DNA from: Mycolicibacterium aromaticivorans JS19b1 = JCM 16368
GTDB lineage: Bacteria > Actinomycetota > Actinomycetes > Mycobacteriales > Mycobacteriaceae
Length of the DNA: 64,000 nucleotides
Assembly: GCF_000559085.1 (NCBI RefSeq)
Contig: NZ_JALN02000001.1
Location: 4,960,001 to 5,024,000, forward strand
Direction: 5' to 3'
The position numbers and the translations under genes are program-made. Shown in pieces: positions 34,640 to 43,575 of this stretch. The notes beneath the pieces were generated by a model. That model saw only the letters and a program-made list of their open reading frames with translations. It did no database searches and was not told the origin of the DNA. Position 1 is the first letter of the stretch. Every line of letters begins with the position of its first letter.

Positions 34640-35485
34640 TTATGAGTTGGTCGCCCATACGCTGGCGATCGGCGGTGTGGTGGCTGCCAGACCGGTCTTG
34701 GGCAGTCCGTAAAGCTGTTCGACCGTGGACAGCACGCTGTAGTGATTGATCGGTTCCCCGTAGGTTCCCGGTCGGACGTCGGCGCCGTAGAGGATCGTCG
34801 AGATCTGGTTGCGTTCGGCGTCGTCGTCCTCGTCGAAGGTGACGATGAGCAGGCCGTGGTTGGCCATGGCCCAGTTCGCATAGGGCGCGATGTTGGCGGC
34901 CAACCAGGTGTCTGCCTGGGCCACGCTGCCGTCATGCATGTCGTTGTCCAGATTGGGGACGACGAAGGACACCGTCGGAAGCTGGGGCCCGGCAGCGAAT
35001 GAGGTGAATGGCATCGACGCCGCCGGGGCCACATTGCTGAAATTTACCCATGGCGCATGCTTGCGGGCGTACTTTCCGGCCCCGCATACCGTCGACCCGA
35101 CCGCGGGCAGGTCTTCGGCGAAACCCCCGAAGCTGTATCGGGAGGCGATCAGTTCGGCGGCCAGATTTGGCTCTGGCCCCAGCGTGAGCGGGCAGGCGTC
35201 CGAATCGACCCCGAAGGTGTTGCCTGCGAACAACGCCAGGTAGTTGGGCTCACTTGGGTGGGCCACCGCGAACGCCTGCGTCATCAGTGCACCGTTGGCG
35301 GCCAGCGTGTTGATGAACGGCGCGGACTTGTTGCCGATGATCTGCGAGGCGGCATGGTTTTCCTCTACCACTATGACCACGTGGTCATAGTGAGGGAGCT
35401 GGACTCCTGCCCGGGCTGGCCACTGCGCGGTCCATACAGTCAGCGCCGTCACCGACGCGATGGCCATGAGAGTCCGCAGCATCAT
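34640..35485 (-). CDS. Exported phosphoesterase (PF04185 phospholipase C/acid phosphatase type)
   Basis: 281 residues. A signal peptide (residues 1 to about 26, ending WPARAG) precedes HYDHVVIVVEENHAASQIIGN, the metal-site start of the phosphoesterase family. Downstream landmarks are HPSEPNYLALFAG, VVPNLDNDMHDGSV, LLIVTFDEDDD and NHYSVLSTVEQLYGLP. The catalytic Asn/Thr position falls in the HPSEPNY block. It is expected to act outside the membrane on a phosphomonoester or phospholipid. It has about half the length of the large phospholipases C and is closer to the acid phosphatase AcpA-like group. Confidence 0.82.
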   Translation of the reverse strand: MMLRTLMAIASVTALTVWTAQWPARAGVQLPHYDHVVIVVEENHAASQIIGNKSAPFINTLAANGALMTQAFAVAHPSEPNYLALFAGNTFGVDSDACPLTLGPEPNLAAELIASRYSFGGFAEDLPAVGSTVCGAGKYARKHAPWVNFSNVAPAASMPFTSFAAGPQLPTVSFVVPNLDNDMHDGSVAQADTWLAANIAPYANWAMANHGLLIVTFDEDDDAERNQISTILYGADVRPGTYGEPINHYSVLSTVEQLYGLPKTGLAATTPPIASVWATNS

Positions 35486-35497
35486 CGACCTACCTCG

Positions 35498-37390
35498 TCA
35501 GCCTGCCGCGAACGGATCGAAGAACGAGACGCCTCCGAAGCCGGCGGACGCGTCATACGTCGACCAGGTGGGAACGTCGCCGGCCGGTGTCAAGATCTTG
35601 AAGGAGACTTTGTCTCCGGATGCCGAAGGCATGTCCGCATAGTAGGTGCCGAACCCGGTGTTACCGAAGTAGGTGTAGTTGAACATGGACCCGACCGGTG
35701 GGACATCGCCGGCACCGGTTCCGGCGGTACCGGTGGTGACCTTGGTGACCAAGATCGCTTGGCTGTAGGTGCCGTACATGTCCAACTGGGTCGACACGTC
35801 GGCGTCGAAGCTTCCCTGCTGAACCCCGGCCGCGTCGTAGATACCGAACTGCTGATAACCCTGAAGCTGAATTTCTCTGGGCGGCAACCCATTTACACCA
35901 CTCGGGATCATAGTCGAAGTGGGCAGGAGGCTACCACCGCCGGGACCCGGTAGGCGTTTGACGGGTGGCAGCGCCGACGCATCGAGCAGATTCAAAGGGA
36001 AGGTGCCGATGTTCGACACCGTGCCGTTGTTCACCAGGATTGTCGAAACCTTGTCGCCGAATTGAGAAGGCAACGAGGAGTACACGGCGTACGTGGTGCC
36101 GTTGGCCTCGTACATGACGTTGAACACCGACCCTGCCGGCGGGACCTCGCCGGGCGTTGTCCCGGCGATTCCATTGGTGACCTTGGTGACCAGTATCGCC
36201 TCGGTCTTGACCCCCATGACGTCCGCAGTGGGGGTGAGGACCCCCTCGAAACTCCCTAGGGTGTTACCGGACGGGTCGTGGATGTCGAAGACCTCGTGGG
36301 CTTGAACCGTGGTGTAGTAGGGCAGGAATCCGCTTGTCCCGACGTATGTTTCGCCGGTGGGATCGGCGGGAACGATGCTGTATCCGTTGCCGAGGTTCAC
36401 CGGCCTGTTGTCGACGGTGTGATCCGCAATGCCCTTGGCCGCGTCGAAGCGAAACGGAAGCGGGATGTCGCCGAAGGGCGTCAGCAACTTGAACGTGACC
36501 ACGTCGCCGAGTGGTGACGGGATGGCGGAGTAGGACCAGCCGAACCCGCCGATGAGGTCGAATCTCGAGATCAACGAGCCCACCGGCGGCACCTGACCCG
36601 GGCCGGCGCCTACGTTGGTGCCACCGTTTGACGTGACCAGGAGTTCAACGTACTTACTGCCCAAGTTGAACGGACTGCCTGTACTGACAAGGGCCCCAAA
36701 ACTTCCCACGTTCCCCTTGGTCGTGGGATCCACAACGCTGTATTGCTGCTGTCCCTGGACCAGGGTCGGTCCGCCCGGCCAGAACGTCCACTGCCCGTAG
36801 AACGACGTAACCAATTCGGTAGAGCTGGGCACCAGACTGTAACCGTTGAACGGCAGCGTCTGGTTCAGTGTGGACACGGTCGGGCCGACGTGAACTGCGA
36901 TGGACACCGCGCGAAGAGCCGCCTGCGCCACGCCGACCAGAGAAGACGCAACAGCCGTCCAGATCTCCTGAGGCGATGGTTTCGGAGGCAGCGCATAGGG
37001 ATCCGCGGTCGCGTTCTGTGCCGAGGCCGCAGCGGGCTTGGCCCGTGCGACGGCAACCGGCGCAGTCACGGCCTGAGCGGGGGACGTGGTGAGCGGCTGT
37101 GCCGACGAGGGGTTGCGGGAGGCCACGCTAATTGGGCTGGCGGCGGCGCTCGATGCGGCGGGTCGGACAATCCGCTGTGCGGCGCCGGTGCGGCCGGCGC
37201 CTTGCGCGGGTCGCGTGCGCGCTGGGCTGTGAGCCGGCGCGCTGCTCGCCGCGGGGCTCGACGAGTCCGAGGATCCGGAGTCGGCCGAGGCGATTGCGCA
37301 GCCGGCAAAGGCCACGGTTCCCACGCCGAGGACGACCGCCAATCCGCCCACCCGGCCGATCCAGGTTGCTGCCCCTTGTGAAGCGCTCAT
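35498..37390 (-). CDS. Exported protein with a three-fold repeated beta-rich domain
   Basis: 630 residues from ATG 37390. A signal peptide (about 1-36, ending AIASADS) is followed by an Ala/Pro/Ser-rich low-complexity linker to about residue 130. Then come three homologous units of about 147 residues: roughly 182-310, 335-460 and 485-608. Each unit carries an ending of type G-x-VPP-x-GS (265-273, 414-422, 561-569) followed by a PSxxGDxV block. The units are beta-rich and look like surface modules. I recognise no named family and infer cell-surface or secreted location only. Confidence 0.78.
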   Translation of the reverse strand: MSASQGAATWIGRVGGLAVVLGVGTVAFAGCAIASADSGSSDSSSPAASSAPAHSPARTRPAQGAGRTGAAQRIVRPAASSAAASPISVASRNPSSAQPLTTSPAQAVTAPVAVARAKPAAASAQNATADPYALPPKPSPQEIWTAVASSLVGVAQAALRAVSIAVHVGPTVSTLNQTLPFNGYSLVPSSTELVTSFYGQWTFWPGGPTLVQGQQQYSVVDPTTKGNVGSFGALVSTGSPFNLGSKYVELLVTSNGGTNVGAGPGQVPPVGSLISRFDLIGGFGWSYSAIPSPLGDVVTFKLLTPFGDIPLPFRFDAAKGIADHTVDNRPVNLGNGYSIVPADPTGETYVGTSGFLPYYTTVQAHEVFDIHDPSGNTLGSFEGVLTPTADVMGVKTEAILVTKVTNGIAGTTPGEVPPAGSVFNVMYEANGTTYAVYSSLPSQFGDKVSTILVNNGTVSNIGTFPLNLLDASALPPVKRLPGPGGGSLLPTSTMIPSGVNGLPPREIQLQGYQQFGIYDAAGVQQGSFDADVSTQLDMYGTYSQAILVTKVTTGTAGTGAGDVPPVGSMFNYTYFGNTGFGTYYADMPSASGDKVSFKILTPAGDVPTWSTYDASAGFGGVSFFDPFAAG

Positions 37391-37412
37391 TGCTCGACAC
37401 CACACTTTCAGT

Positions 37413-38540
37413 TCAGCCGGCGCGGTCCGGAAGGTCGTACGCCTCGTACACATACTCGAGGTCGGTTCGGATGCGTTCGGGATCGAGTCCGAACTGGTCG
37501 GGGGAGTGCTCGTGACTGCTCTTGTATGTGCGTTGCCGTTGCGCTTGTAGCCGCACCTCGTCGCGGAACTGCGCAGTGGGCTCGATCTCGATGAAGTCGA
37601 GAATCCGCGCGATCGTCGGTTCGAGGTTCGTCAGCAGGTCGGTGTAGCGCACGACGCAGAGATTGCGTTCGGGGATGAGGCCCGCCGTCTGTGCCTCGTG
37701 GAACGTGCCGAGCATGGCGCAGGAAGCCTGGTAGAGGTTTTCGATCCAGCGCCCCTGGTCCTCCTTGCGAGTGCGGTTCCACACGTCGTAGCCGTTCTCC
37801 AGCACGCCGGCCAGCAGTGACATCCCGGACGGGATGACCTCGACCGGGTCGCGAATGATGTAGACGAGCTTGCAGTCCGGGTAGCGCTGCAGGACCTCTG
37901 GCAGCCGGAAGGCCAGCATGCTGGTTTTCGCCAGGATGCGGTTGCGTCGCTTATAGGCCAGGTTCCGTCGCCAGCAGGCTTCGTAATAGCGGAAGAAACG
38001 CTCCCGCTCACGGTCGGTCACGTCGGCGATACCGAAGTTGTGCCAAGAGAGCTCGCTGCCCCACTTGTCCTGCCAGGCAAGGAAATACGCCCAGGCGAAC
38101 GGTCCGTCGAGGGTGCGGAAGAACCACGCCACGTCATCGGTCTCGATACCCCGCAGACTGGTGTCGTGCACGTCGGACGGGTGATAGCGCGCCGGTGAGA
38201 GCCGGTCCATGCGTGGGACGATGCGGCCGAGCAGCTTTCGCGCCGTGATGGCCGGGAAAAGCATCTCCCACAACTCGAAGGACGCCATCCCGCCCGCGCC
38301 GAGCAAGAGCCGGTGCAGGAATGTCGTGCCGCTGCGCGGGTTGCCGACGATGAAGATCGGCCGATTGATCGGCTGCTTGCGGTGGCCAGGGTAGACGAGA
38401 TGGTCCAAACCCAGAGTCACCGCCGAGATCGCCTGGCGCACTTGCAGAAGGAGGAAGGCACCGATCGGACGTACTCTGTACCCGAAGGTCTGGCTGATGA
38501 CCCGGTACAGCCGCAGGTAGTGGCTCACCGGTCCGCCCAT
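37413..38540 (-). CDS. Sulfotransferase-family protein
   Basis: 375 residues. The 5'-phosphosulfate binding loop is IFIVGNPRSGTTFLHRLL (residues 62-79) and the 3'-phosphate motif lies in LVYIIRDPVEVIPSGMSLL. This is the sulfotransferase_3 type common in mycobacteria, transferring sulfate from PAPS to a lipid, sugar or small-molecule hydroxyl. ATG 38540 overlaps the end of the KAS III-like gene by 16 bp, and a GTG at 38528 is an alternative. Cotranscription with the KAS III-like enzyme suggests both act on one acyl product. Confidence 0.86.
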   Translation of the reverse strand: MGGPVSHYLRLYRVISQTFGYRVRPIGAFLLLQVRQAISAVTLGLDHLVYPGHRKQPINRPIFIVGNPRSGTTFLHRLLLGAGGMASFELWEMLFPAITARKLLGRIVPRMDRLSPARYHPSDVHDTSLRGIETDDVAWFFRTLDGPFAWAYFLAWQDKWGSELSWHNFGIADVTDRERERFFRYYEACWRRNLAYKRRNRILAKTSMLAFRLPEVLQRYPDCKLVYIIRDPVEVIPSGMSLLAGVLENGYDVWNRTRKEDQGRWIENLYQASCAMLGTFHEAQTAGLIPERNLCVVRYTDLLTNLEPTIARILDFIEIEPTAQFRDEVRLQAQRQRTYKSSHEHSPDQFGLDPERIRTDLEYVYEAYDLPDRAG

Positions 38541-39553
38541 ACGGCAGCGGCCCCCACGATGGTGAAGCCGGCGGCAGCGCTCGCGAGGATCAGTTTGTCA
38601 CCGGTGTGCACCGAGCCTTGTTTGAGGCGGTAGTCCAACGCCAGCGCCCACGACGTGCTTGCGGTGTTACCGAACAACGCGTGCGTGACGATTCCGGCCT
38701 GCGGACGTGCACCGAGTCCGTTCAGCACCTGCTCCACCATCGACTCGCTGGGCTGGTGAAACACGTAGTGGTCGACTTCCTCCGGCACCCATCCCACACT
38801 GGACAACAGGCGCCGCACTTCCCCCGGCACATGGACGCCGAGTGCGAACAACTCGTTGGACCTGGAGACGAAGTGACCGTCCACCGGCGCACGACACAGG
38901 TCATAGTGCTCTGACAGCGTCCTGTGTTGAAGCGCCAACACTCGCGCTCCGCCCGCGGGCAGCAGGTCGCGGGTGACCAGGAGCGCCGCGGCGGCGTTGC
39001 CGAGTGTCAGTCCGGCCACCTTGAGCGCGACGTCCTCGAAGGTCTGGAAGTCGTAGCTGACCCGGTCTCGGGTGATTTCACCGGCGCAGATGAGCGCCGT
39101 GTCGATGTCATCGTGAAGGGCGAAGTAACCGGCGACAACGTGCAGCGCTTCGATGAGCCCGGCGCAGGCGCAGGTGACGTCCATGGCGTGCAGGGGCGTC
39201 GCACCGAGCCGTCCGGCCACCTCGGTGGCCGTCGCGGGTTCGAATGCGTCGCGGGCGATCCCGCCGTAGACGAGGAGGTCGACGTCTGTGGCTGCGACTC
39301 CGTTCTGTTCGAGGCAGGCGGTCGCCGCGCGGGTGGCGAACTCTCCGGGCGACACGGCAGGGTCCCCTTCGAGGTACCGCATCTTGCTGTTACATCGGTC
39401 GAAGGCATACCGAATGGCGAGCTCGATAGGCGCCCATTCGGCGGTGGTGCCGCGAAACGATTCCCGCACGCGTGCCAGCAACTCCTCGTTGTCCACCGCG
39501 GCATCAGGAAGCGCCACTGCCGGCCTCGAGAGGTGCAGTCGGGGAATCGTCAT
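38525..39553 (-). CDS. Ketoacyl-ACP synthase III-like condensing enzyme
   Basis: 342 residues of thiolase fold. The catalytic triad is readable: Cys130 in DVTCACAGL, His266 in YVFHQPSESM and Asn296 in ALFGNTAST. Spacing fits FabH-like enzymes. The rest is divergent from housekeeping FabH (no canonical N-terminal block), so a specialised acyl-condensing or acyl-transfer role is likely. It overlaps the sulfotransferase gene, and together they may build a sulfated acyl or polyketide product. This last point is inference. Confidence 0.83.
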   Translation of the reverse strand: MTIPRLHLSRPAVALPDAAVDNEELLARVRESFRGTTAEWAPIELAIRYAFDRCNSKMRYLEGDPAVSPGEFATRAATACLEQNGVAATDVDLLVYGGIARDAFEPATATEVAGRLGATPLHAMDVTCACAGLIEALHVVAGYFALHDDIDTALICAGEITRDRVSYDFQTFEDVALKVAGLTLGNAAAALLVTRDLLPAGGARVLALQHRTLSEHYDLCRAPVDGHFVSRSNELFALGVHVPGEVRRLLSSVGWVPEEVDHYVFHQPSESMVEQVLNGLGARPQAGIVTHALFGNTASTSWALALDYRLKQGSVHTGDKLILASAAAGFTIVGAAAVWADR

Positions 39554-39655
39554 CAGGCCAACCGTCCTCGTGCGCTTGGTCGGGTGTTTCCTGCATCAGA
39601 TTAATGGGAATGGGGCTTCGCTACGCGGCCCTTGCCCCTCGTCGTCGGCCCGTGT

Positions 39656-40540
39656 CTATGACTCTTCCGCCAGCGCGGCACTGAGTCCGCGGGTAGCCGC
39701 GGCGAGTTGCTCGCCCATCCGGGTGACGTCCGCCCCGCTCATCGGTTCGGGACTAGGAACCAGGCTCAGGATCAGGGCAATACGTGAGTCCGCAGCCAAG
39801 ACCGGCGAGTCGATATGGCTCACCTCGTAGGTGCGGTCTCTGTCCAGGCTGACTGGAAACCACTGTTCCTGATGGATCAGCTCGTCAGTCAACGCCTGGG
39901 CCAGCTCGCTGAGCCGGGTGGAGCGAACCTCGGCACTACGGACGATGAGCGCCAGTTCCTGCAAGCGCAGATCGGGCAACAGATGAAGTCCGACCGCGTA
40001 CCCGCGCTCTTCGGCGGCGGCGATGGCTTCGCGGTAGCGCTCGCGCACATCGTCGGGCAGCGCGGCCAGCCACCGCTCCCGCGCGTGCGCCCCGGCCCAC
40101 GCCACCGTCGAGGCGCCATACGGCGGGCGGTGCGGGAACTGCGTACCGATCGGCATCGGATGGCCACCGCCGAGCCGGCTCCGAACTTGGTCGACGACGG
40201 TGGAGTGGTCGTCACCGACCGAGAAGGCGACACAGTGCGCGCCGGTCGCGGCGGACAGTTCGATCATCGCCGAACGGGCCAGCGCCAGGGCTGGATAGTG
40301 GCCCGCAGCTTCCCGGCCGAGGCGGACCAGCCCGGGGCCGAGGTGATACGTCTTGCGAACGGGGTCACGCAGCAGCCAGCCGGCCCGGAGTAGTTCCGCC
40401 AGCATCGAGTGGCAGCTCGCCTTGTGGACGCTCAAATAACGCGACACCTCGGCCAACGTCAGCCCGTCGCGTCCCTCACCGGCCAAGTGCTCGAACAGAT
40501 TCACGACCCGCTCGGTCTGCGGAGAAGGACGCGGCGGCAT
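39656..40540 (-). CDS. IclR-family transcriptional regulator
   Basis: 294 residues from ATG 40540. The N-terminal winged helix (TERVVNLFEHLAGEGRDGLTLAEVSRYLSVHKASCHSMLAELLRAGWL) is followed by an IclR effector domain of about 180 residues. It is divergent from the SDR/decarboxylase/amidohydrolase operon with 49 bp between starts, and a perfect palindrome lies in that gap. It is therefore the probable regulator of that operon, responding to a pathway intermediate. The ligand is unknown. Confidence 0.88.
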   Translation of the reverse strand: MPPRPSPQTERVVNLFEHLAGEGRDGLTLAEVSRYLSVHKASCHSMLAELLRAGWLLRDPVRKTYHLGPGLVRLGREAAGHYPALALARSAMIELSAATGAHCVAFSVGDDHSTVVDQVRSRLGGGHPMPIGTQFPHRPPYGASTVAWAGAHARERWLAALPDDVRERYREAIAAAEERGYAVGLHLLPDLRLQELALIVRSAEVRSTRLSELAQALTDELIHQEQWFPVSLDRDRTYEVSHIDSPVLAADSRIALILSLVPSPEPMSGADVTRMGEQLAAATRGLSAALAEES

Positions 40541-40549
40541 CGACCGATG

Positions 40550-40564
40550 GTCGCATAATGCGAC
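40550..40564. promoter_or_regulatory. Palindromic operator between iclR-like and SDR genes
   Basis: GTCGCATAATGCGAC is a perfect 7-bp inverted repeat around one central base. It is the only strong symmetry in the 49-bp intergenic gap. Part of it recurs as GCGACC at 40577-40582, close to the SDR start. It likely binds the IclR-type regulator and controls both directions. Confidence 0.65.
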
Positions 40565-40589
40565 TGCTTGCGGTGGTATACGCGACCAT

Positions 40590-41543
40590 GTGACGATGCC
40601 CACAATGAGGGACCTACGGGGCGCAGTGGCGGTCATCACCGGGGGCGCCGGCGGGATCGGGCGCGCCATGGGTAGGCGCTTCGGCCAAGAAGGCATGAAG
40701 GTAGTGCTGGCCGACGTCCTCGCCGAACCACTCGACGAGGCAACCCGGGCGTTGACGGACGACGGCATCGAGGCGATCGGCGTGGTCACCGACGTCACCG
40801 ACTACTCCTCGGTCGAATCGCTCGCCAAGCACGCTCTCGATCATTTCGGCGCCGTGCATGTCGTGTGCAACAACGCCGGCACCGGCGCGGTGTCCGAGGG
40901 CTACATGTGGGAACACGATCTTGCGGACTGGCGCTGGGGGATCGACGTCAACGTCCTCGGGGTCATCCACGGCATCAAGGCGTTCGTGCCGATCCTGCTC
41001 GACCAGGGCAAAGGTCACGTCGTCAACACCTGTTCGGGGAACGGCGGTTTCGCGCCGATCGCCCGCGGCGCCATGGGCGGCCCGGCCACCGCGGTGTACC
41101 CGATGACCAAGGCTGCCGTGCTGTGCCTGACCGAAAGCCTCTACACGCACCTGGAAATGACCGGGACCGGCGTCCGGGCCCATGTGCTCTTCCCGGGCGG
41201 CTTCTTGAACACCGGCATCTGGGAATCGTGGCGGCACCGGCCGCAGCGGTATGCGGCCACTCAGGAACGCCGCACCGAACTGCAAACCCTGGCCGGCGTC
41301 GTCGCCCGCTTCGAAACAGCAGGCGCGCATGTGGAATTCACGCCGCTGGAGTCGGTCGCCGCTCAGGTCATCGAGGGTCTCCGCGCGGACAGCTTCTGGA
41401 TGATGGGGCCACCCGCGCCATCTGATGACGTGGTGAGCAAGAAGGCGGCCTCGATCATCGCGCGTGGCGAACCCGACTACCTGGTCGACGTCCTCGGCAA
41501 GCACGCCGGGCAGAAAGCCGAAACCGAAGGAGGAAACCGATGA
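40590..41543 (+). CDS. Short-chain dehydrogenase/reductase
   Basis: 317 residues from GTG 40590 (ATG 40596 also possible). The Rossmann motif is TGGAGGIGRAMG, then CNNAGTG, and a catalytic YPMTK is preceded by a serine-containing TCSGNGG strand. A C-terminal extension of about 60 residues is longer than in the classical 250-residue SDRs. It probably oxidises or reduces a hydroxyl/keto intermediate with NAD(P). It is the first gene of the rightward operon and overlaps the next gene by 4 bp. Confidence 0.88.
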   Translation: MTMPTMRDLRGAVAVITGGAGGIGRAMGRRFGQEGMKVVLADVLAEPLDEATRALTDDGIEAIGVVTDVTDYSSVESLAKHALDHFGAVHVVCNNAGTGAVSEGYMWEHDLADWRWGIDVNVLGVIHGIKAFVPILLDQGKGHVVNTCSGNGGFAPIARGAMGGPATAVYPMTKAAVLCLTESLYTHLEMTGTGVRAHVLFPGGFLNTGIWESWRHRPQRYAATQERRTELQTLAGVVARFETAGAHVEFTPLESVAAQVIEGLRADSFWMMGPPAPSDDVVSKKAASIIARGEPDYLVDVLGKHAGQKAETEGGNR

Positions 41544-42343
41544 GCGTCAACACAGTTCGCTACGGTCCGCGCCCACCCGAGGCGCGCGTCGATCACGAAA
41601 TCGATGCCACCAAGGCGCCGATCGCCACCGAGGCGGTCACCGTCACCTATCTCACCGATCCTGAGATCGTCGCCGCGGTGCTGCCCAAGCCGCTCGAACC
41701 GGCGGCCGAACCCCTGGTCCGCGTCCAGTTGCAGCGGGTCCAGATCGAGGGTCGGCCCCCGTTCGGGTCGGCGGTGTTCTCGGTGGCGGCCCGGCACGGC
41801 GACGTCGACGGCGACTACCCGCTGCTCATGCCGCAGTCCACCGAACAATCCGTCACCGGTGGACGCGAAACCTTCGGTGAGCCAAAGAAAATGGCCGATA
41901 TCCGAGTGGCCCGCGCTGCCGACGATGTCACGGCCACCGTCGTCCGGCTGGGATATCCGCTCGTCACGGTGCGCGGGCGGGTCACCGGCCCAGCAGAATT
42001 GCCGCCCGACCAGGTGAACACCGAGTTCTACTTCAAGTTCCTGCGCGCCCCCGACGGCGACGGCATCACCGATCCGCACCTGGTCTACGGCGAGTACCAC
42101 CGGCACTACGAGCTGCTGGAGAACATCGACGGCACAATCGAGTTGGGCGAGTCGCCGCTGGACCCGGTGGCCGATATCGCGGTCCGCCAGCTCAGGTCGA
42201 TCACGTGGTGCCGGCGCCGCACCGTTCAGGTCGGCCGGATCGCCGAGCGCGTTCCGGCGGAGTGGCTGTTGCCGTACGTCCACCAGCGCTACGACGACGT
42301 CGCTTTGCTCGCCGCGCCGAGGCCCGAGCCGACGCGGGTGTAG
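41540..42343 (+). CDS. Acetoacetate decarboxylase-like protein
   Basis: 267 residues. The motif GGRETFGEPKKMAD contains two adjacent lysines (116, 117) at the place of the Schiff-base lysine pair of acetoacetate decarboxylase. The surrounding beta-cone layout (VTYLTDPEIVAAVLPKPLEP; FYFKFLR) fits the family. Members decarboxylate beta-keto acids or catalyse aldol/hydratase chemistry. Within this operon it may decarboxylate or retro-aldol a ring-cleavage product. It overlaps the SDR (ATGA) and is 3 bp from the next gene. Confidence 0.85.
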   Translation: MSVNTVRYGPRPPEARVDHEIDATKAPIATEAVTVTYLTDPEIVAAVLPKPLEPAAEPLVRVQLQRVQIEGRPPFGSAVFSVAARHGDVDGDYPLLMPQSTEQSVTGGRETFGEPKKMADIRVARAADDVTATVVRLGYPLVTVRGRVTGPAELPPDQVNTEFYFKFLRAPDGDGITDPHLVYGEYHRHYELLENIDGTIELGESPLDPVADIAVRQLRSITWCRRRTVQVGRIAERVPAEWLLPYVHQRYDDVALLAAPRPEPTRV

Positions 42344-42346
42344 CGG

Positions 42347-43561
42347 ATGGACCGGTACACCGTCATCTCAGCCGACTGCCATGCCGGAGCCGACCTGCTC
42401 GACTACCGCGACTATCTCGACCCAGGCTTCCGCGACGAATTCGACAGTTGGACAACGACGTACGTCAACCCGTTCGCTGATCTCGCGGACGCCGACGCCG
42501 AACGAAATTGGGACAGCGACCGTCGCAATGCCGACCTGGACGTCGAGGGTGTCGCCGGTGAGGTGATCTATCCCAACACCATTCCGCCGTTCTTTCCCTC
42601 GTCCAGCCTGGCGGCCACGCCGCCGGAGACCGCCCGCGAGCTCGAGCTGCGCTGGGCTGGGCTGCGTGCGCACAATCGCTGGCTGGCCGACTTCTGCTCG
42701 CTGTCGCCCGAACGGCGCGCCGGGGTGGGGCAGATCCTCCTGCAAGACCTCGACGAAGCCGTCACCGAAGTGGCGCAGATCGCGAAACTCGGTCTGCGCG
42801 GCGGTGTTCTGCTGCCCGGAATCCCACCCGGAGCGGCCATCCCGCAGCTGTACGCCGAGCACTGGGAGCCACTGTGGGCGGCCTGCGCCGAAGCCGGTCT
42901 CGTGGTCAACCACCACGGCGGCAACGCCGGACCCAGCCCCCTCGACGGGTGGGGCAGCTCATTCGCGGTCTGGGTGTACGAGACGCACTGGTTCGCGCAT
43001 CGGGCGCTGTGGCACCTGATCTTCAGCGGCGCGATGGATCGTCATCCGGACCTCACCGTGGTTTTCACCGAGCAAGGTGCCGGCTGGATCCCGGCCACCC
43101 TGGACTCCCTCGACGTCGCCGCGGCCCGCTACGCGCGAGAAGGATCCGCGATCGCCCGATTCGCCGGACCCACAGCGGGGTCGCTGACCCTCAAGCCCAG
43201 CGAGTTCTGGGCCCGCCAATGCTATGTCGGGGCCAGCTTCATGCGGCCGGTCGAATGCGCCGAACGTCACGAGATCGGCGTCGACCGAATCATGTGGGGA
43301 AGCGACTATCCTCATCTGGAGGGAACCGGCTTCTTCACCCGAGAAGCGTTGCGCTACACCTTCTCCGGCGTGGCACCCGAGGAAGTCGCGGCCATGCTCG
43401 GCGGCAACGCGGCAGCCGTCTACGGCTTCGACCTGGCGGCGCTGCAACCTCTGGCCGACCGAATCGGCCCGACGGTCGCCGAGGTCGCCGAGCCGCTGAC
43501 AGAGGTGCCAGCAGGTGCGAGCAGCACCGTCTTCGAGCCCGACCCCATCCGTACCTGGTAA
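42347..43561 (+). CDS. Amidohydrolase-2 (ACMSD-type) family protein, copy 1
   Basis: 404 residues. The metal-site start is VISADCHAGADLLDYRDYLDP (DxH), the middle histidines are in VVNHHGGNAG, and the conserved metal aspartate is in MWGSDYPHLEGTG. The family covers metal-dependent decarboxylases and C-C or C-N hydrolases. The first motif is DxHAG where many members have DxHxH. It is clearly paralogous to the next gene, sharing a DxxGVAGEVI(Y/F)P block and RAHNRWL...SPERRAGV. Confidence 0.86.
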   Translation: MDRYTVISADCHAGADLLDYRDYLDPGFRDEFDSWTTTYVNPFADLADADAERNWDSDRRNADLDVEGVAGEVIYPNTIPPFFPSSSLAATPPETARELELRWAGLRAHNRWLADFCSLSPERRAGVGQILLQDLDEAVTEVAQIAKLGLRGGVLLPGIPPGAAIPQLYAEHWEPLWAACAEAGLVVNHHGGNAGPSPLDGWGSSFAVWVYETHWFAHRALWHLIFSGAMDRHPDLTVVFTEQGAGWIPATLDSLDVAAARYAREGSAIARFAGPTAGSLTLKPSEFWARQCYVGASFMRPVECAERHEIGVDRIMWGSDYPHLEGTGFFTREALRYTFSGVAPEEVAAMLGGNAAAVYGFDLAALQPLADRIGPTVAEVAEPLTEVPAGASSTVFEPDPIRTW

Positions 43562-43575
43562 TCGAAAGGCCCATC

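Noticed and set aside
34399..35034. Long upstream extension of the DUF347 gene to 502 residues
   Set aside because: It runs through the phosphoesterase gene in another frame. GTG 34398 has a good AAAGGA site and starts the family sequence.
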